From: Cheilinus undulatus | Lineage: Eukaryota > Chordata > Actinopteri > Labriformes > Labridae | Length of the DNA: 64,000 nt | Direction of reading: 5' to 3' | NCBI RefSeq assembly: GCF_018320785.1 | Contig: NC_054873.1 | Coordinates: forward strand, 33,942,196 to 34,006,195 | In this document: positions 1-10,109 of the stretch, one piece after another | Layout: each line of letters begins with the position of its first letter | Position numbering within the stretch: position 1 is the stretch's first letter | The notes under the pieces: generated by a model | What the model was told of the DNA's origin: nothing | Database searches by the model: none | What the model saw: the letters and a program-made list of their open reading frames with translations, nothing else | Position numbers and translations under genes: made by a program

Positions 1-354
1 TACATCCTAGCAGTTGCATCTATCCTGCTGCTAGACAAACAGAGAGAAGCAGCAGCTACAGTGGTTTACATTGTTTAAGCATATTAAACTGTTAATTTAA
101 TAATTAACCAAGGCTAACCCAATAATACAAGTACAGTTTCACAAACAGGACATGCTAAAGTAAAAAAAAAAAAATAGTTACACATTGTTCTACCTCAAGG
201 AGAGGTATGTACCACTAAACTAAAGCCATTTTGTGGGGTTGATCTACTAATTGTGAAAGGTGAGATGGCACATAAGACAGCTTGTCTTCAACTGTTATTT
301 GATTAATACAGTGCATTCAGAAAGTTTTCATACCATCTTCACTTCTTCAATTTT
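1..354. other. Unassigned AT-rich DNA
   Basis: No ORF, repeat boundary or RNA gene is recognisable. A 12-base A run lies near 164-175. Confidence 0.5.
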
Positions 355-585
355 TTGTCATTTTTCTCGTTGGCAGAGCAGATTGGGCGTTATCCACATA
401 CTCAGCTCTGCTACTCATCCCACAAATGCATGATCCTTACAATTGTTACATCGTTTAAAAGGGAAATAAACAGGCTCTCCAGTGGTAAAATAATTATAGC
501 AGAGAAGCATTTTTACAGCAAAAACAAACAAAAAAATCTCTGAAACACAAATTTCCTCGCTTTTGTGTTAAGTTTTGTTGCATCT
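355..585. mobile_element. Diverged Tc1-like inverted-repeat relic
   Basis: This block aligns by eye with the terminal inverted repeat of the element at 27552-28392. It shares the CACATACTCAGCTCTGCT segment, the ATCCCACAAATGCATG segment, the AAATAAACAGGCT segment and the AACACAAATTTCC end. It carries many substitutions and small indels and has no partner repeat nearby, so it looks like an old solo end. The 62-residue ORF across it is an accident of this repeat. Confidence 0.6.
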
Positions 586-2513
586 ATGGTGCAAATAGCA
601 GCAGCCAAACTTTGTGGGTGTATTAGCGCCAGCTTAAAATTAGTGTAAATTCTTTTGTAGATAGAGTGCCAAAATCAAGCTGATTGTGGATGCTAATTCT
701 GCACAAACCAGGTGACTGTTAAGTCTTTTGTGAATCCAGCCCATGTGATGTAAAACCATACAAACTGTTATTTTAACCATAAAAAGCACCAAAGCCTTCA
801 AAAACAACAAATCCTCAGTGGAAAAGAGAAAACACATCTAAATTGTGCATATAAGATGGAAATCTTTGGGGTCCTTAATGATTTTTGCAGTTTAGACAGG
901 GTGCAGTTCCACTTTACGTTATGTAAGTTAAAGTGGAATACACCAGTGTTGGGACTTCCATCATAGTTGCCACTTCACTGAAACAGGTATCCATACAGTC
1001 TGAGGTTTACAATGAAAGCTTGACAACCTGGTATTTTGACAACCCGTGCTAGTAGCGCTGTTGCAGTCTTATCAGGGGAAACTTTAAAACTTCAGTAACT
1101 TCACATTCAGCCCGTGAACCAACCAGCACCCATGCTCACGCGCTCTCATCTGCAGCTGCTTCGCTTCGATGCAGTTAGACAGATTTGAAATCAGACGTCT
1201 CCAGAGATGCATGGCTCAGACAAAGTATTGAATATGACATTGTTGCAGCTGCTGCCACAATAAACAGCACTCAGCTGTGTTTTCTGTGACTGGATTTTTG
1301 TAAAGATTAGAGTTAAAGACCCTAAACTCTTACTTGTTTACCTTTACCCTACAGATGTGTAGTCACCGTAAGGATCATGTAATCTCTGTTGTTTCCAATG
1401 GTTGTACTGGGTTAAAGTGTCATCTAAAGATGCACAGGAGAAGTGTCTTAACACAGCACTGGTAAAAATAACTTTGCTGTCTGTGTATTATTAACTGTGA
1501 CATTGAAAAAATGTGGTTTCTTTGGTTTTAGATACATGTTTGATCCTGTCATGAGGAAGTGCCAAATGTATGATCAAACTGGGATTGTGTTGACAGCAGT
1601 CCCATCTCCTTCCTAAAAAACAGATTGTTTTCATTATAAAGCCAGTCAAGATGATCAAATGTCTGAGACTGAAATGACTATATCAGCGCTCTTCTCTACA
1701 GCTTTCTAAGATTCAACACTGACAGAAAGAAGACATAAAAATGACAGGATTCAACAGACTCATTCATTATGTTTGTGTTTCGACTAGGAGTGTGCATAGA
1801 AAGAAATCTGGGTCATTTCTCCATCATTAGTATGCTTGCCAGGTGTAGCGCAAAGAGGATTAGAGGATGGTAATGCCAATAGGGGCTCTCTGTGTCTATC
1901 TCACCTTTCTCTATATCCGTCTCCCTCTCTCTAACCAAACAAGCGCACTTCTAGTGCTCCCACTGTCACCTAAAACAGCTTTTCCATGACAAGTAGACCA
2001 GTTTTGTAATAAAACTTTCATGCATTACCTAGCGCCAATGATGAGCTTCTTTCAAGTCCATTAAACAGGGAATATTTTCTACTTTTCATTGTGACATTAT
2101 GTGTGATCATAAAAGCCAGGGGCAGCAGTTTTAGTCAACAGGTATTAAACATGAGTGCCTGAAGTCTCTCTTCTATGAGTACTCCTCCCAAACACTGATT
2201 CTCAGGCAGAGGGGGGGATTGATTGAATGTAATGAACGATATGATGAAAGTTATGGTCCAGTAAATCATGAAAATGACTGCTGTATGTCTGTACCTGTGT
2301 AACTGTTTCCTGTATGCTATTCAGGGTCAGTCAGCAATACTTCAAAAGTGGTTTGTGTGTGGCAAATTTATGCTGAGTCTGATTTTCATATAGATTTTTT
2401 AATAGTTAATACTTATTTGATTTGTTTGACACCTATTACCTTGTATTCCAAAGTTTAACCGGTCAGAATATAAATCATGTTAATGGGAATTTATGCCCAT
2501 TCATTCTGTAGAG
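586..2513. other. Intergenic, nothing identified
   Basis: About 1.9 kb of non-coding DNA. No exon with plausible splice sites, no family-recognisable peptide and no structured repeat was seen. ORFs here are under 70 codons with no coding character. Confidence 0.5.
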
Positions 2514-3619
2514 CAGTGCTACTTAACACATGGTTCTTGAGCCACATGTGGCTCTTTTGTGTGAAAGTCACAAGTTAGTTTGTTTTCCTTACTTATACAG
2601 TATGCTTTGATTGTCAAATTGAATTGTCAACCTTTATTTTTTTTCTGTATATTTAAATTGCCCTTACTTGCAATTTTATGCCCCTTTTTTTCCTTTTTAG
2701 CCAATCTAATCCTTTTCTGTCACTTCTTGCTTATTTTTGCCACTTATATTCAGTTTTTGCTGCTTCTTGCCCACCTTCTATTAACAGTTGTTTCCCTGTT
2801 TGCCATCTTCTGCCACTTTTCACCCATTTAAGCTGCCTTTTGCCATTAAATGCCACTTTGAGCTAATTTTTCTAACCTTTTTTCTGCTTTTTACTAATTT
2901 TAGTCACTTTTCACTATTGTTTTGCCATGTTTTTTCATGCTTTTTGACCATTTTCGCCACCAGTAACCCACTTTTAAGTCACTTCTCACCCATTTTTTGC
3001 CACTCTCAGCCCTTCTTTGCCACTTTTTCTCTCCATGTTACCATTTTTCAGCCAGTTTTAGCCATTTGAAGCCAATTTTGCCCCTTTTCATCTATTTTGC
3101 CACTTGTCCATTTCTTGCCACTTGTTCTATGTTTATGCTGCTTCTTGCCCACCTTTTAATTTGCATTTTTTTTCTCTTTTTGCCATTTTCTGCTACTTTT
3201 CACCTATTTAAGCTTCCTTTTGCCCTTAAGTGCCACTCTTTGCTAATGTTCAACAACTTTTTGCAGCTTTTTTGTTAATTTAAGTCACTTTTCACTAATT
3301 CTTTGCTTCACTTTTCCTGCTTTTTGACCATTTTTGTCAGCCGTAACTCATTTTTTGTCACTTCTCAACCATTTTTGCCACTTTCTGCCCTTTCTTTTGC
3401 CACTTTTTTCCCATTCTGCCACTGTACACCCAGTTTTAGCCATTTTAAGCCTATTTTGCCCTCTTTCATCCATTTTGCTACTTTTTGACCATTTTTGTCA
3501 CCTTAAACTTCTTATTATTGCCACTTTTACCCTTTTTGCCACTTTTCACCAGTTGTGGCTCTTGCAAAGGTAATTTCCAACAGTTTGGCTAGTGGGTTGA
3601 GCAGGGTTGAGTAACACTG
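2514..3619. mobile_element. hAT-type non-autonomous element filled with a degenerate GCCACTTTT repeat
   Basis: The left end reads CAGTGCTACTTAACAC and the right end, reverse complemented, reads CAGTGTTACTCAACCC, giving imperfect terminal inverted repeats. The 8 bases outside the left end are CTGTAGAG and outside the right end CTGTGGAG, a 7/8 match that fits the hAT target-site pattern nTnnnnAn. The interior (about 2640-3560) is a degenerate T/C-rich tandem repeat built on units like TTTTTGCCACTTTTCACCC. The Phe/Leu/Cys-rich ORFs in it are by-products of this composition. No transposase is encoded, so it is non-autonomous. Confidence 0.75.
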
Positions 3620-5929
3620 CTGTGGAGCATTTAGAGGTCAGGCCCAGTTGCAATCTCAGTTCCAGTTCATCATAGAGATGGCCAATGGGGTTACACTGCA
3701 AATTATTTGGTGTTTACCAAGATTTATAAACTTAGATTAAGAAGTGTAAGATAATTTATCTTGTTTAAGAAGTTAATGTTTTATTTTAAGTGTGTAACTT
3801 TAAAGTATAATCTTAAATTGAGCATGATCATATCTTTTTTTCTTTGTTGTCTCAATTAGTCAGGAAGTCCTTAAACTAAGTAAATAACTCTTAAAATAAG
3901 CTACATTAGTTCCCTCACCCACAGTATCATCAAAATAGATCTTGTTTCAAGATTCAATAACAAACTCAAGTTGCTTGATTTAAGAGTCACACAAAAAGCA
4001 TCAACTAGTCCATGGTGTACCCCCCCCCCCCCCCACACTTACTTGCTATTCCATGTTTTTCTGTGTTATTTGCTTAAATCACTCACCAGGTTGATCTTAG
4101 GTCTAATTTTTACTAATTTAGAGAGTATTTTATATCCCTAAACGGGCATATCTCTATAGCTGCCCCATGATTGGCTCCAGTGAAAATGGAATGCTCCAGT
4201 TTGATTGGATGTCAAAATCACTTTCTCGTGTTGCAGGTACCGCAAGTGGGAGGTAATGTCACCAGAGCTCGGGTTCAGGTTGAGGGTGCATTGCTACCCC
4301 TAGTGGTCATTGGTAGTACCCATGTCATTATTATGTTTAAGTTGTGGCCCGCCTTTATCAGACTTGAGTGTTATCGTCAGGATCTAGAAATATGAGTGGC
4401 CCAATTTTAATTTGGAGGGATCAGATTCCAAGTGAAATGAGCTGTTCAAACTAACATAAAATAAAGATTCAGGTCCCTTTGGCCTGTGAATACATTCTAT
4501 TTTTTTCATCCAGATGGTGATACAAAAAAAGAAAAACAAAACGTTTTGTGTCTGGCCCTATGAGAATTATTAGAGGTCATTATCTTAAGGTATAATTGCT
4601 ATTCATCAAACTTCATGAGCTGAATTACCTACTGTTCCTCCATCAAATATGGTTGTCGGTGGTGGGGGATATTTTTACTTGCATTAAAGTAATTATCAGT
4701 TCAACTCATTGATCAGCTGTAAGGATGGTCCTCTGCAGGGGCATGTAGAGGATATGATTCCACTCTGAATGGTTTCTTTATGACCACAGTGTTGACAGGT
4801 GTAGAGGCACAGGATCTGCATTGATCACCATTATGCAGAAGTTGTTTGCATTAGCAGTAGACCTCACCTACTTTGTTTCTCAGTGTGTTTGAGATAATGC
4901 CCTTTCCTTGGTCTTATTTCTTTCTTTGAGGAGTCTGCACACAGACTATAGTCAGCCGGTTTTCATTAAGTACGATCCCTGTATGATTAAAAAAAAAAGT
5001 ACACTTTAACATGATGATGAAAAAAGCTAGATAAGCAGTAAAAATGCAGAGATGTTCCCTTCAAATTGGAAGTATTTGTTTGACAATTGACTGTTATTCA
5101 CTTATTGTTCTCTTCTTTTAGATGAAATGATTGTTATTACCACTGTCACTCTGATTACTTTGCTTTCATCAAACCCCAGGCGCTTATAGTTAAGTGTAGT
5201 TTACTATAAGTGTATTTGCGTCAGGGACAATGTACTAAATAACATTAGTCCCAAAAAGAAAAAGGATGCTTTGTACCAGATTTAGCTTGCTAGTTAATTT
5301 CCATCTGTAGTCCCTGGGCAGGTAAACAACTACAGAATCAATCTACACATGCAAGCACACACCATGTATTCATTCAGCTACATGTTTCATAGCAAAGGAG
5401 ATCAAAATACATATATTAAAATCTAAATATAGCTATAGTTATCAAACAGAGATATATATCTTCTGCTGTTTTTTTTCCTTTTTTTCATTATTATTTTAGT
5501 AAAACAGCATTTTTTAAATGCAGTGCTGTCCCTGTTTATTGTGCAGTCACTCAAAAACTAAATCACTTTAAAGTAAGCAACTGCCATAGAAACAATGCCT
5601 CTTTTTCAGTCAGCGGTGTAAACTGGCATCACACCTCAAAGTGGAATTACAGCAGTTGCATGTTTTAAACTGATCCTTCTTTTTAAATCTTTGGTCTGTA
5701 TACTGGCTTAATGTTCATCAAAATCGGTGTTGAATCACGCCAAACTAACAGTTTGATACTTGGAACTGTCTCTCAACTCGTCTACTTTGGTAAGTAATGC
5801 AATAATACAAAAACAGCGTTTTGAATTTATCTACATACGTCTCACAATGATGTGTACTCATAACAATTGCGGACAAGTGTCGTGCATGGTAACGATGATA
5901 GCTGGCTAATGTCCGTTTTCTTTTTTTTT
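3620..5929. other. Intergenic; poly-C tract and unassigned repeat-like DNA
   Basis: No gene is recognised. A run of 15 C lies at 4020-4034. The 4140-4400 stretch is more GC-balanced and repeat-like but could not be matched to a family. ORFs are short and lack coding character. Confidence 0.45.
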
Positions 5930-5931
5930 AG

Positions 5932-6063
5932 TACTCTTAACAAACATGGAGGATAATATCACTGAGGAGCCTGAAATCCCGAGACATGGCTGTATGAAAC
6001 GGTACTTCTACCACATCAAGTAGCATGCATTTATAGTATCCAGTGTGGCAGCTGTTGTCCTCG
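5932..6063 (+). pseudogene. Exon remnant resembling the first coding exon of an SLC1A glutamate transporter
   Basis: A pyrimidine-rich acceptor (TTTTTTTTTAG) precedes this block and a GTAAGA donor follows. From the ATG at 5946 it reads an acidic N-terminus, then a basic stretch with MKRYFYHIK, an in-frame TAG at 6021-6023, and then HAFIVSSVAAVVLG at the donor. SLC1A-family transporters (EAATs) have a basic cytoplasmic segment followed by a first membrane helix of the form NAFVLLTVxAVVLG, so the ending fits. The stop codon, and the lack of any following SLC1A exons downstream in this window, suggest a stranded dead exon. A chance resemblance is possible because the match is only about 15 residues. 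Confidence 0.35.
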
Positions 6064-6284
6064 GTAAGAAATAACTGAGTTAGAAGTTAATGTCTTCAAG
6101 CTACTTCCACCCTGAGAAGATGGAGCTAACATGGCGTACTCTTCACCTTCGCTTTGTTTTGGAGCGAGCTATATTTGAAAATTTGAATGAATTTATGGGT
6201 GCTTTCAAAAAAGACTTTGCAATATTTGGCTGCTTTATCAACAGAGGTGGAAGAAGTAACAGACTATTGTACTCTATAGGTAAA

Positions 6285-6395
6285 AGTACAGTTACTTGAA
6301 AGTACGGGTCTATAAATCTACTCAAGTAAAAGTAAAAAGTAATTCAAAATGCACTCAAAGTAACGAGTACTGAGTAGCTTCTTTTGATACCCAAG
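6285..6395. mobile_element. hAT-like relic with ACTCAAGTAAAAGTA motif
   Basis: Contains the CTACTCAAGTAAAAGTAAAAAG and CAAAGTAACGAGTACTGAGTA-type phrases that are also present, on the other strand, at 39030-39400. This motif marks the ends of an abundant class of short fish DNA elements. No boundary can be fixed. Confidence 0.45.
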
Positions 6396-6428
6396 GGGCT
6401 TTCACAGTGAAATATAACCTGTCCTTAA

Positions 6429-6868
6429 AGGGATACTTAAACATTTTGGCAAATTTGCCCATTGCCATAATTTCTATAGTCTTAGTAATAGGTTCGTTAC
6501 CTTCAGTTGTCGGTGCAAGCTATTTTTAGATCGGCGCTGTGGAGTTCGGACCTGCTGTGCCAACTCAATGTAAGCAGACGGTATTCCGGCTTTCCCTTAT
6601 TAAACTCATCAAATACACAATCTAACAACTCCAAAATGCTCTCATGGACAAGTTGTGACCTGCACATTCACCACGCTATGAAATAATCATGGAACATTAC
6701 GAGTCGGAGATGTTTTTAAGCTAAATGCAAAGCCGGAACTACACTCCAGACATGGCTGCTGCACTGTGTCACTCCACCCAGCGGTTTACTCAAGAAATAG
6801 TTCCGAGTATTTGCTTCATGTGTCGTAATGTTACATAATTATACGTTATTATTTCATAGTGTGGTGAT
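6429..6868. mobile_element. TTAA-type foldback MITE, right end missing
   Basis: Begins with TTAA (6425-6428) then AGGGATACTTAAACATTTTGG. It matches the reverse complement of the complete element at 32640-33226 through its left arm and central segment (CATGGCTGCTGCACTGTGTCACTCC). The similarity stops near TTTCATAGTGTGGTGATTA, so the right arm is lost. It has no coding capacity. Confidence 0.7.
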
Positions 6869-8365
6869 TATTCTTGCACTCTGTTTGGGTATTTATATTT
6901 CATATTTGGACGTTTACTGTAGTTCTGTGACTCTGTTGCCTCTTGCTTCCTATTTTGTTTCCTCTCATTAATATTGCTTTTAGCTAAAGGGGGAGGGTCC
7001 CCATATTGATCTTTGCCCTGGGCCTCCAGATGGCTAAAACCGGCCCTGCCTCACACCTGCAGCTCCCCCTCACAGATCGTTCTGCCAGTTTGTTGCTTTC
7101 ATTTTTCTGTTTCTAACTTTTTGACAGTATTTATCATTAGTACGTTTAAGATCAAATAAAACACCCACATCTGGACAAGTTCTACTCAATTTTACATTAT
7201 TTCAAAATGTGATCCGTGTGTGTTTGGCTCGTTGATAATGATGCGCATCACAAAAGTCATCATCAAATAAGAGTATGGGAGAGTATCGGCAGGAAGTGAA
7301 TGAAGAAATGTGTTAAAACGAGGAGATTAGAAGCTTCAGTTTGAACACCAGACAGCACACCTCTATGAATGAACTTACTGAAGAGACACACCACCAACTG
7401 ACTTCCTCTGTGCTCTGTTACGCATGTTCCTCCTTCCTGGGCGCACCCGACGGTGATAATATACAAGTTTTCACTTGAATTTGGCAGTTAAAGTCTGTCT
7501 TCTTTGTGTGGACTTAGATTTATTGATATGACTTATTGCAAATAAGCCACACATGAACTCTCAGTACAGACTGGAGGGTAGAAGGTCTATATCAGTGACC
7601 ACAGAATAAACAGAATACTTAAGTTAACTTTAACTAAAACAATATAAACCATAAACATGGATTTACTTTATATAAGCACCTCTCTGAACGTTTTTAAGTA
7701 TGCAACAGGATTTTTTTCGATCCTCCTGATTTTTTTTTAACCCACTTGAAAATCCAAAAGACACTAAATAATTAACTTGAAAGTATGCCATATTCCATGT
7801 TAGTTATATTTATACAGGCCCACTGACGCATACAGTGAAGTATGTCCTGCTTGTCTCGCTCTCTTCTCCTTTTCTCAGTTCCCTCCTCATTCCTGGATTG
7901 AGGGTCAGACAGGGGCTCCTTATTGTAGCTCTGGCGGACCCTCACACTCACGTTAAAGGCATCACAGACAGTTCAGAGGAGGTTTAGAAGGAGTTACAAG
8001 CAGCTTGACTAGTTACTGGACATGGATGAAGTGTTGTTTTCAGATGAAATCAAGTTAGCAGATGTGTTTTTTTGACAAAAGTGTGACAGTGCCTGGTTTT
8101 GAATGAGGCATTTGGCATCAACACAACTCTGACCAAAACAAAAACATTTGTGACCGGGGTGGCCAGGCTTAGGTCTGGGGTGGACACAGCCACCCTCAAA
8201 TCCACATGTGGAAAATCCTTGAACTGGATTTTTGAATATTAAACCTGTTAATTTTTAAACCTTTTAAACAAATTCATGACTAAAACTAACATTTTTATGA
8301 AAAGAGTAAGGATAGGTTCAAAATAAACACCGTTAACAAAAGCGTATTTACTTCTACTAAAAGTT
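6869..8365. other. Intergenic, mostly unassigned
   Basis: The 7005-7060 stretch (GGGCCTCCAGATGGCTAAAACC) and about 8150-8205 look like scraps of DNA transposons. No exon or RNA gene is recognised. Confidence 0.4.
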
Positions 8366-8371
8366 TTTATT
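8366..8371 (-). terminator. Polyadenylation signal of the coiled-coil gene
   Basis: AATAAA on the minus strand, about 105 bp downstream of the TAA stop at 8476-8478. The distance is usual for a short vertebrate 3' UTR. Confidence 0.6.
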
Positions 8372-8475
8372 GAAAACCCAGGCAGACAGAGTAGATCACA
8401 TGTTATCCTGACAGACACAAAGTTGCTCCTCTCTGCTTGTCAGGACTTCTGTGACCCACATCACTGCCCGGCCCG

Positions 8476-9888
8476 TTACAGCCTTTGTGGGTCAGAAGCT
8501 GGGAGAGGCCTGACTGAGGCGTCTCTCTCCTGGTCCTGGTCTTGCTGCTGCTGCCGCCTCCTCTGGAGTTTATATTCCCGGCGCCATGATGGAGTGAGGG
8601 CCTTTTTCAGTTTCCTCCACGTAGAAACATTTTCCTCTGCTTCTCTTTGGAGGTCGCCTACTTCCTTACGCAGCACCATGCAGGAGGTCGTCTTCTCCTC
8701 CAGCTGCTGGCGGTTCAACAAGGCCTCATCCTGCAGGTCCTTCACTGTCTGCTCCATGGTGCGATCTCTGTCGGCTGCCTTGAGAAGTTGACCTTTGACC
8801 TTCTGCAGCTCTTTCTCCAGAGAGTCAGCCCTCAGTTTTTCACATTGCATGTGGTCGTTCTGGCATGCAATTATCTCAGTGGCATTTTGGACTTCCTTTT
8901 TCAGAGTCTGATTTCTCTCTCTCTCCACCTGGAGTGTGGACTCAAGTCTGTGGATGCTGCTGTTCTGGAGCAGCAGCTGACCATTTAATTCCTCTACTTT
9001 CAGGAGGGTAGAGGTGTTGTTGGAGGCTTTTACCTGCAGGTCCCATATCTCCTGCCTCTTGGAGTCGATCTCTGCAGTCAGCCTCTGCCGGACTTCCTGG
9101 ACCTCTTTTTGGAGAGAGTTAGACCTCTTCATTTCCTCCTGCAGACGGTCGTTTTGACGGGAAACTAGATCTAAGAGCTCTCTCATCTGTGCAGTGTTAC
9201 TTGGCTCTTCCTGGACCTCTTGAGGAGTCTCTTTAGGAGCTTTTTGAGGATTGTCAGCGAGAGACGCCATGCTGGAACTCTGCATTTGGAGCTGCTTTCG
9301 AAGTGCTCGCATCTCTCTTTTCATCACTAGACTGGCCTCCTCCTTAGCTTCGAGTTTGGCCGTCAGTCTCTGCAGTTCAGTCTCTAATACTTTCAACTGC
9401 GTGGTGCTGACCTCCTCCTGAATGGCTGAGCTCTGCTCACTGGCGGAAGGACTCAGGCGCTCCAGCTTCTTTTCTAGCAACCTGATGTGCCGCTCTCCCG
9501 CCAGTCTCTTGTCCTGCTCTGCCATCACCGTCTGCAGTAGCTCGCAGATCTTCTGCTCATAAATGTCATTATTTCTCTCAGCCTTTACTCTCAGAGCTTT
9601 TTCCTCTACCAGCTGAGAGGATATGTCCTCCAGCTGGAGAGACATTTCCTTGAGACAGACGGTTCGGTCTCTCAACTTCATTTTCAGATCTGCCTGCTCC
9701 TGAAACCAGGGAGGGAGATCCAGATTCTGGCTCTGTGGTTGAGCATCATGTTGGGTTTGGTTGGGGATCGCTTCAGACAGGGTCTGGTCGCCACTGTCAG
9801 CCTCTGGCATTGTGTTTGCCATCATCTCATCCTCCATATCCATGAGATCACCCCAGCTCATGTCACTGGTTTCTGTATTTTCAGTCAT
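8476..9888 (-). CDS. Uncharacterised 470-residue coiled-coil protein, single coding exon
   Basis: The reading frame is open on the minus strand from 10035, but the codon at 10035 is GTG. The first ATG is at 9888 with A at -3, so I take 470 residues. Residues 1-55 are acidic and contain SWGDLMDMEDEMM. From about 60 to 440 the sequence is nearly continuous heptad-rich coiled coil (LEDISSQLVEEKALRVKAE and similar). The tail (420-470) is strongly basic and Gln-rich (WRKLKKALTPSWRREYKLQ, then RRRQQQQ). Residues 245-270 and 343-368 are related (QNDRLQEEMKRSNSLQKEV against QNDHMQCEKLRADSLEKEL), an internal duplication with a 98-residue period. There are no membrane segments or enzymatic motifs. The intact frame over 1.4 kb and a nearby AATAAA argue for a functional gene. 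An origin by retroposition is possible because there is no intron in the CDS. The family is not recognised; a cytoskeletal or scaffold role is only a guess. Confidence 0.8.
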   Translation of the reverse strand: MTENTETSDMSWGDLMDMEDEMMANTMPEADSGDQTLSEAIPNQTQHDAQPQSQNLDLPPWFQEQADLKMKLRDRTVCLKEMSLQLEDISSQLVEEKALRVKAERNNDIYEQKICELLQTVMAEQDKRLAGERHIRLLEKKLERLSPSASEQSSAIQEEVSTTQLKVLETELQRLTAKLEAKEEASLVMKREMRALRKQLQMQSSSMASLADNPQKAPKETPQEVQEEPSNTAQMRELLDLVSRQNDRLQEEMKRSNSLQKEVQEVRQRLTAEIDSKRQEIWDLQVKASNNTSTLLKVEELNGQLLLQNSSIHRLESTLQVERERNQTLKKEVQNATEIIACQNDHMQCEKLRADSLEKELQKVKGQLLKAADRDRTMEQTVKDLQDEALLNRQQLEEKTTSCMVLRKEVGDLQREAEENVSTWRKLKKALTPSWRREYKLQRRRQQQQDQDQERDASVRPLPASDPQRL

Positions 9889-10039
9889 TCTTCCTGATTG
9901 AAGTTTGTTCTCGTAGATGAAGTAGAAGTTGTTGAAGTGTCTCACGGTCTGACGATCAACTGCTCTGACTGCTCTGTGAACTGTGAATGTCTGAGAGTGT
10001 TCAGCCAATCTAAATCCTCTGCACTTCAAAGCCACTGAG

Positions 10040-10102
10040 TTCTAGAATGTACCTTTGATGTCACTGTTCTTCAACATTCTGTTCTGTCATAGAACATTCT
10101 AT
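10040..10102 (-). promoter_or_regulatory. Upstream palindromes resembling heat-shock elements
   Basis: TTCTAGAA at 10040-10047 is a perfect palindrome. ATAGAACATTCTAT at 10089-10102 has perfect 6-bp arms around CA and fits nGAAnnTTCn. TTC units lie between them (GTTCTTCAACATTCTGTTC). The cluster is 150-215 bp upstream of the coiled-coil ATG, in promoter or 5' UTR position. HSF binding is inferred from the consensus only. Confidence 0.3.
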
Positions 10103-10109
10103 GTCCCAC

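Noticed and set aside
2580..3573. A family of small Phe/Leu/Cys-rich ORFs that look like membrane peptides
   Set aside because: They are translations of a degenerate TTTTGCCACTTTT repeat in three frames inside a transposon; the hydrophobicity comes from T-rich codons.
9889..10035. 49-residue N-terminal extension of the coiled-coil ORF
   Set aside because: The codon at 10035 is GTG and no ATG occurs in frame before 9888. The extension reads like 5' UTR (FNNFYFIYENKL), so I start the protein at 9888.
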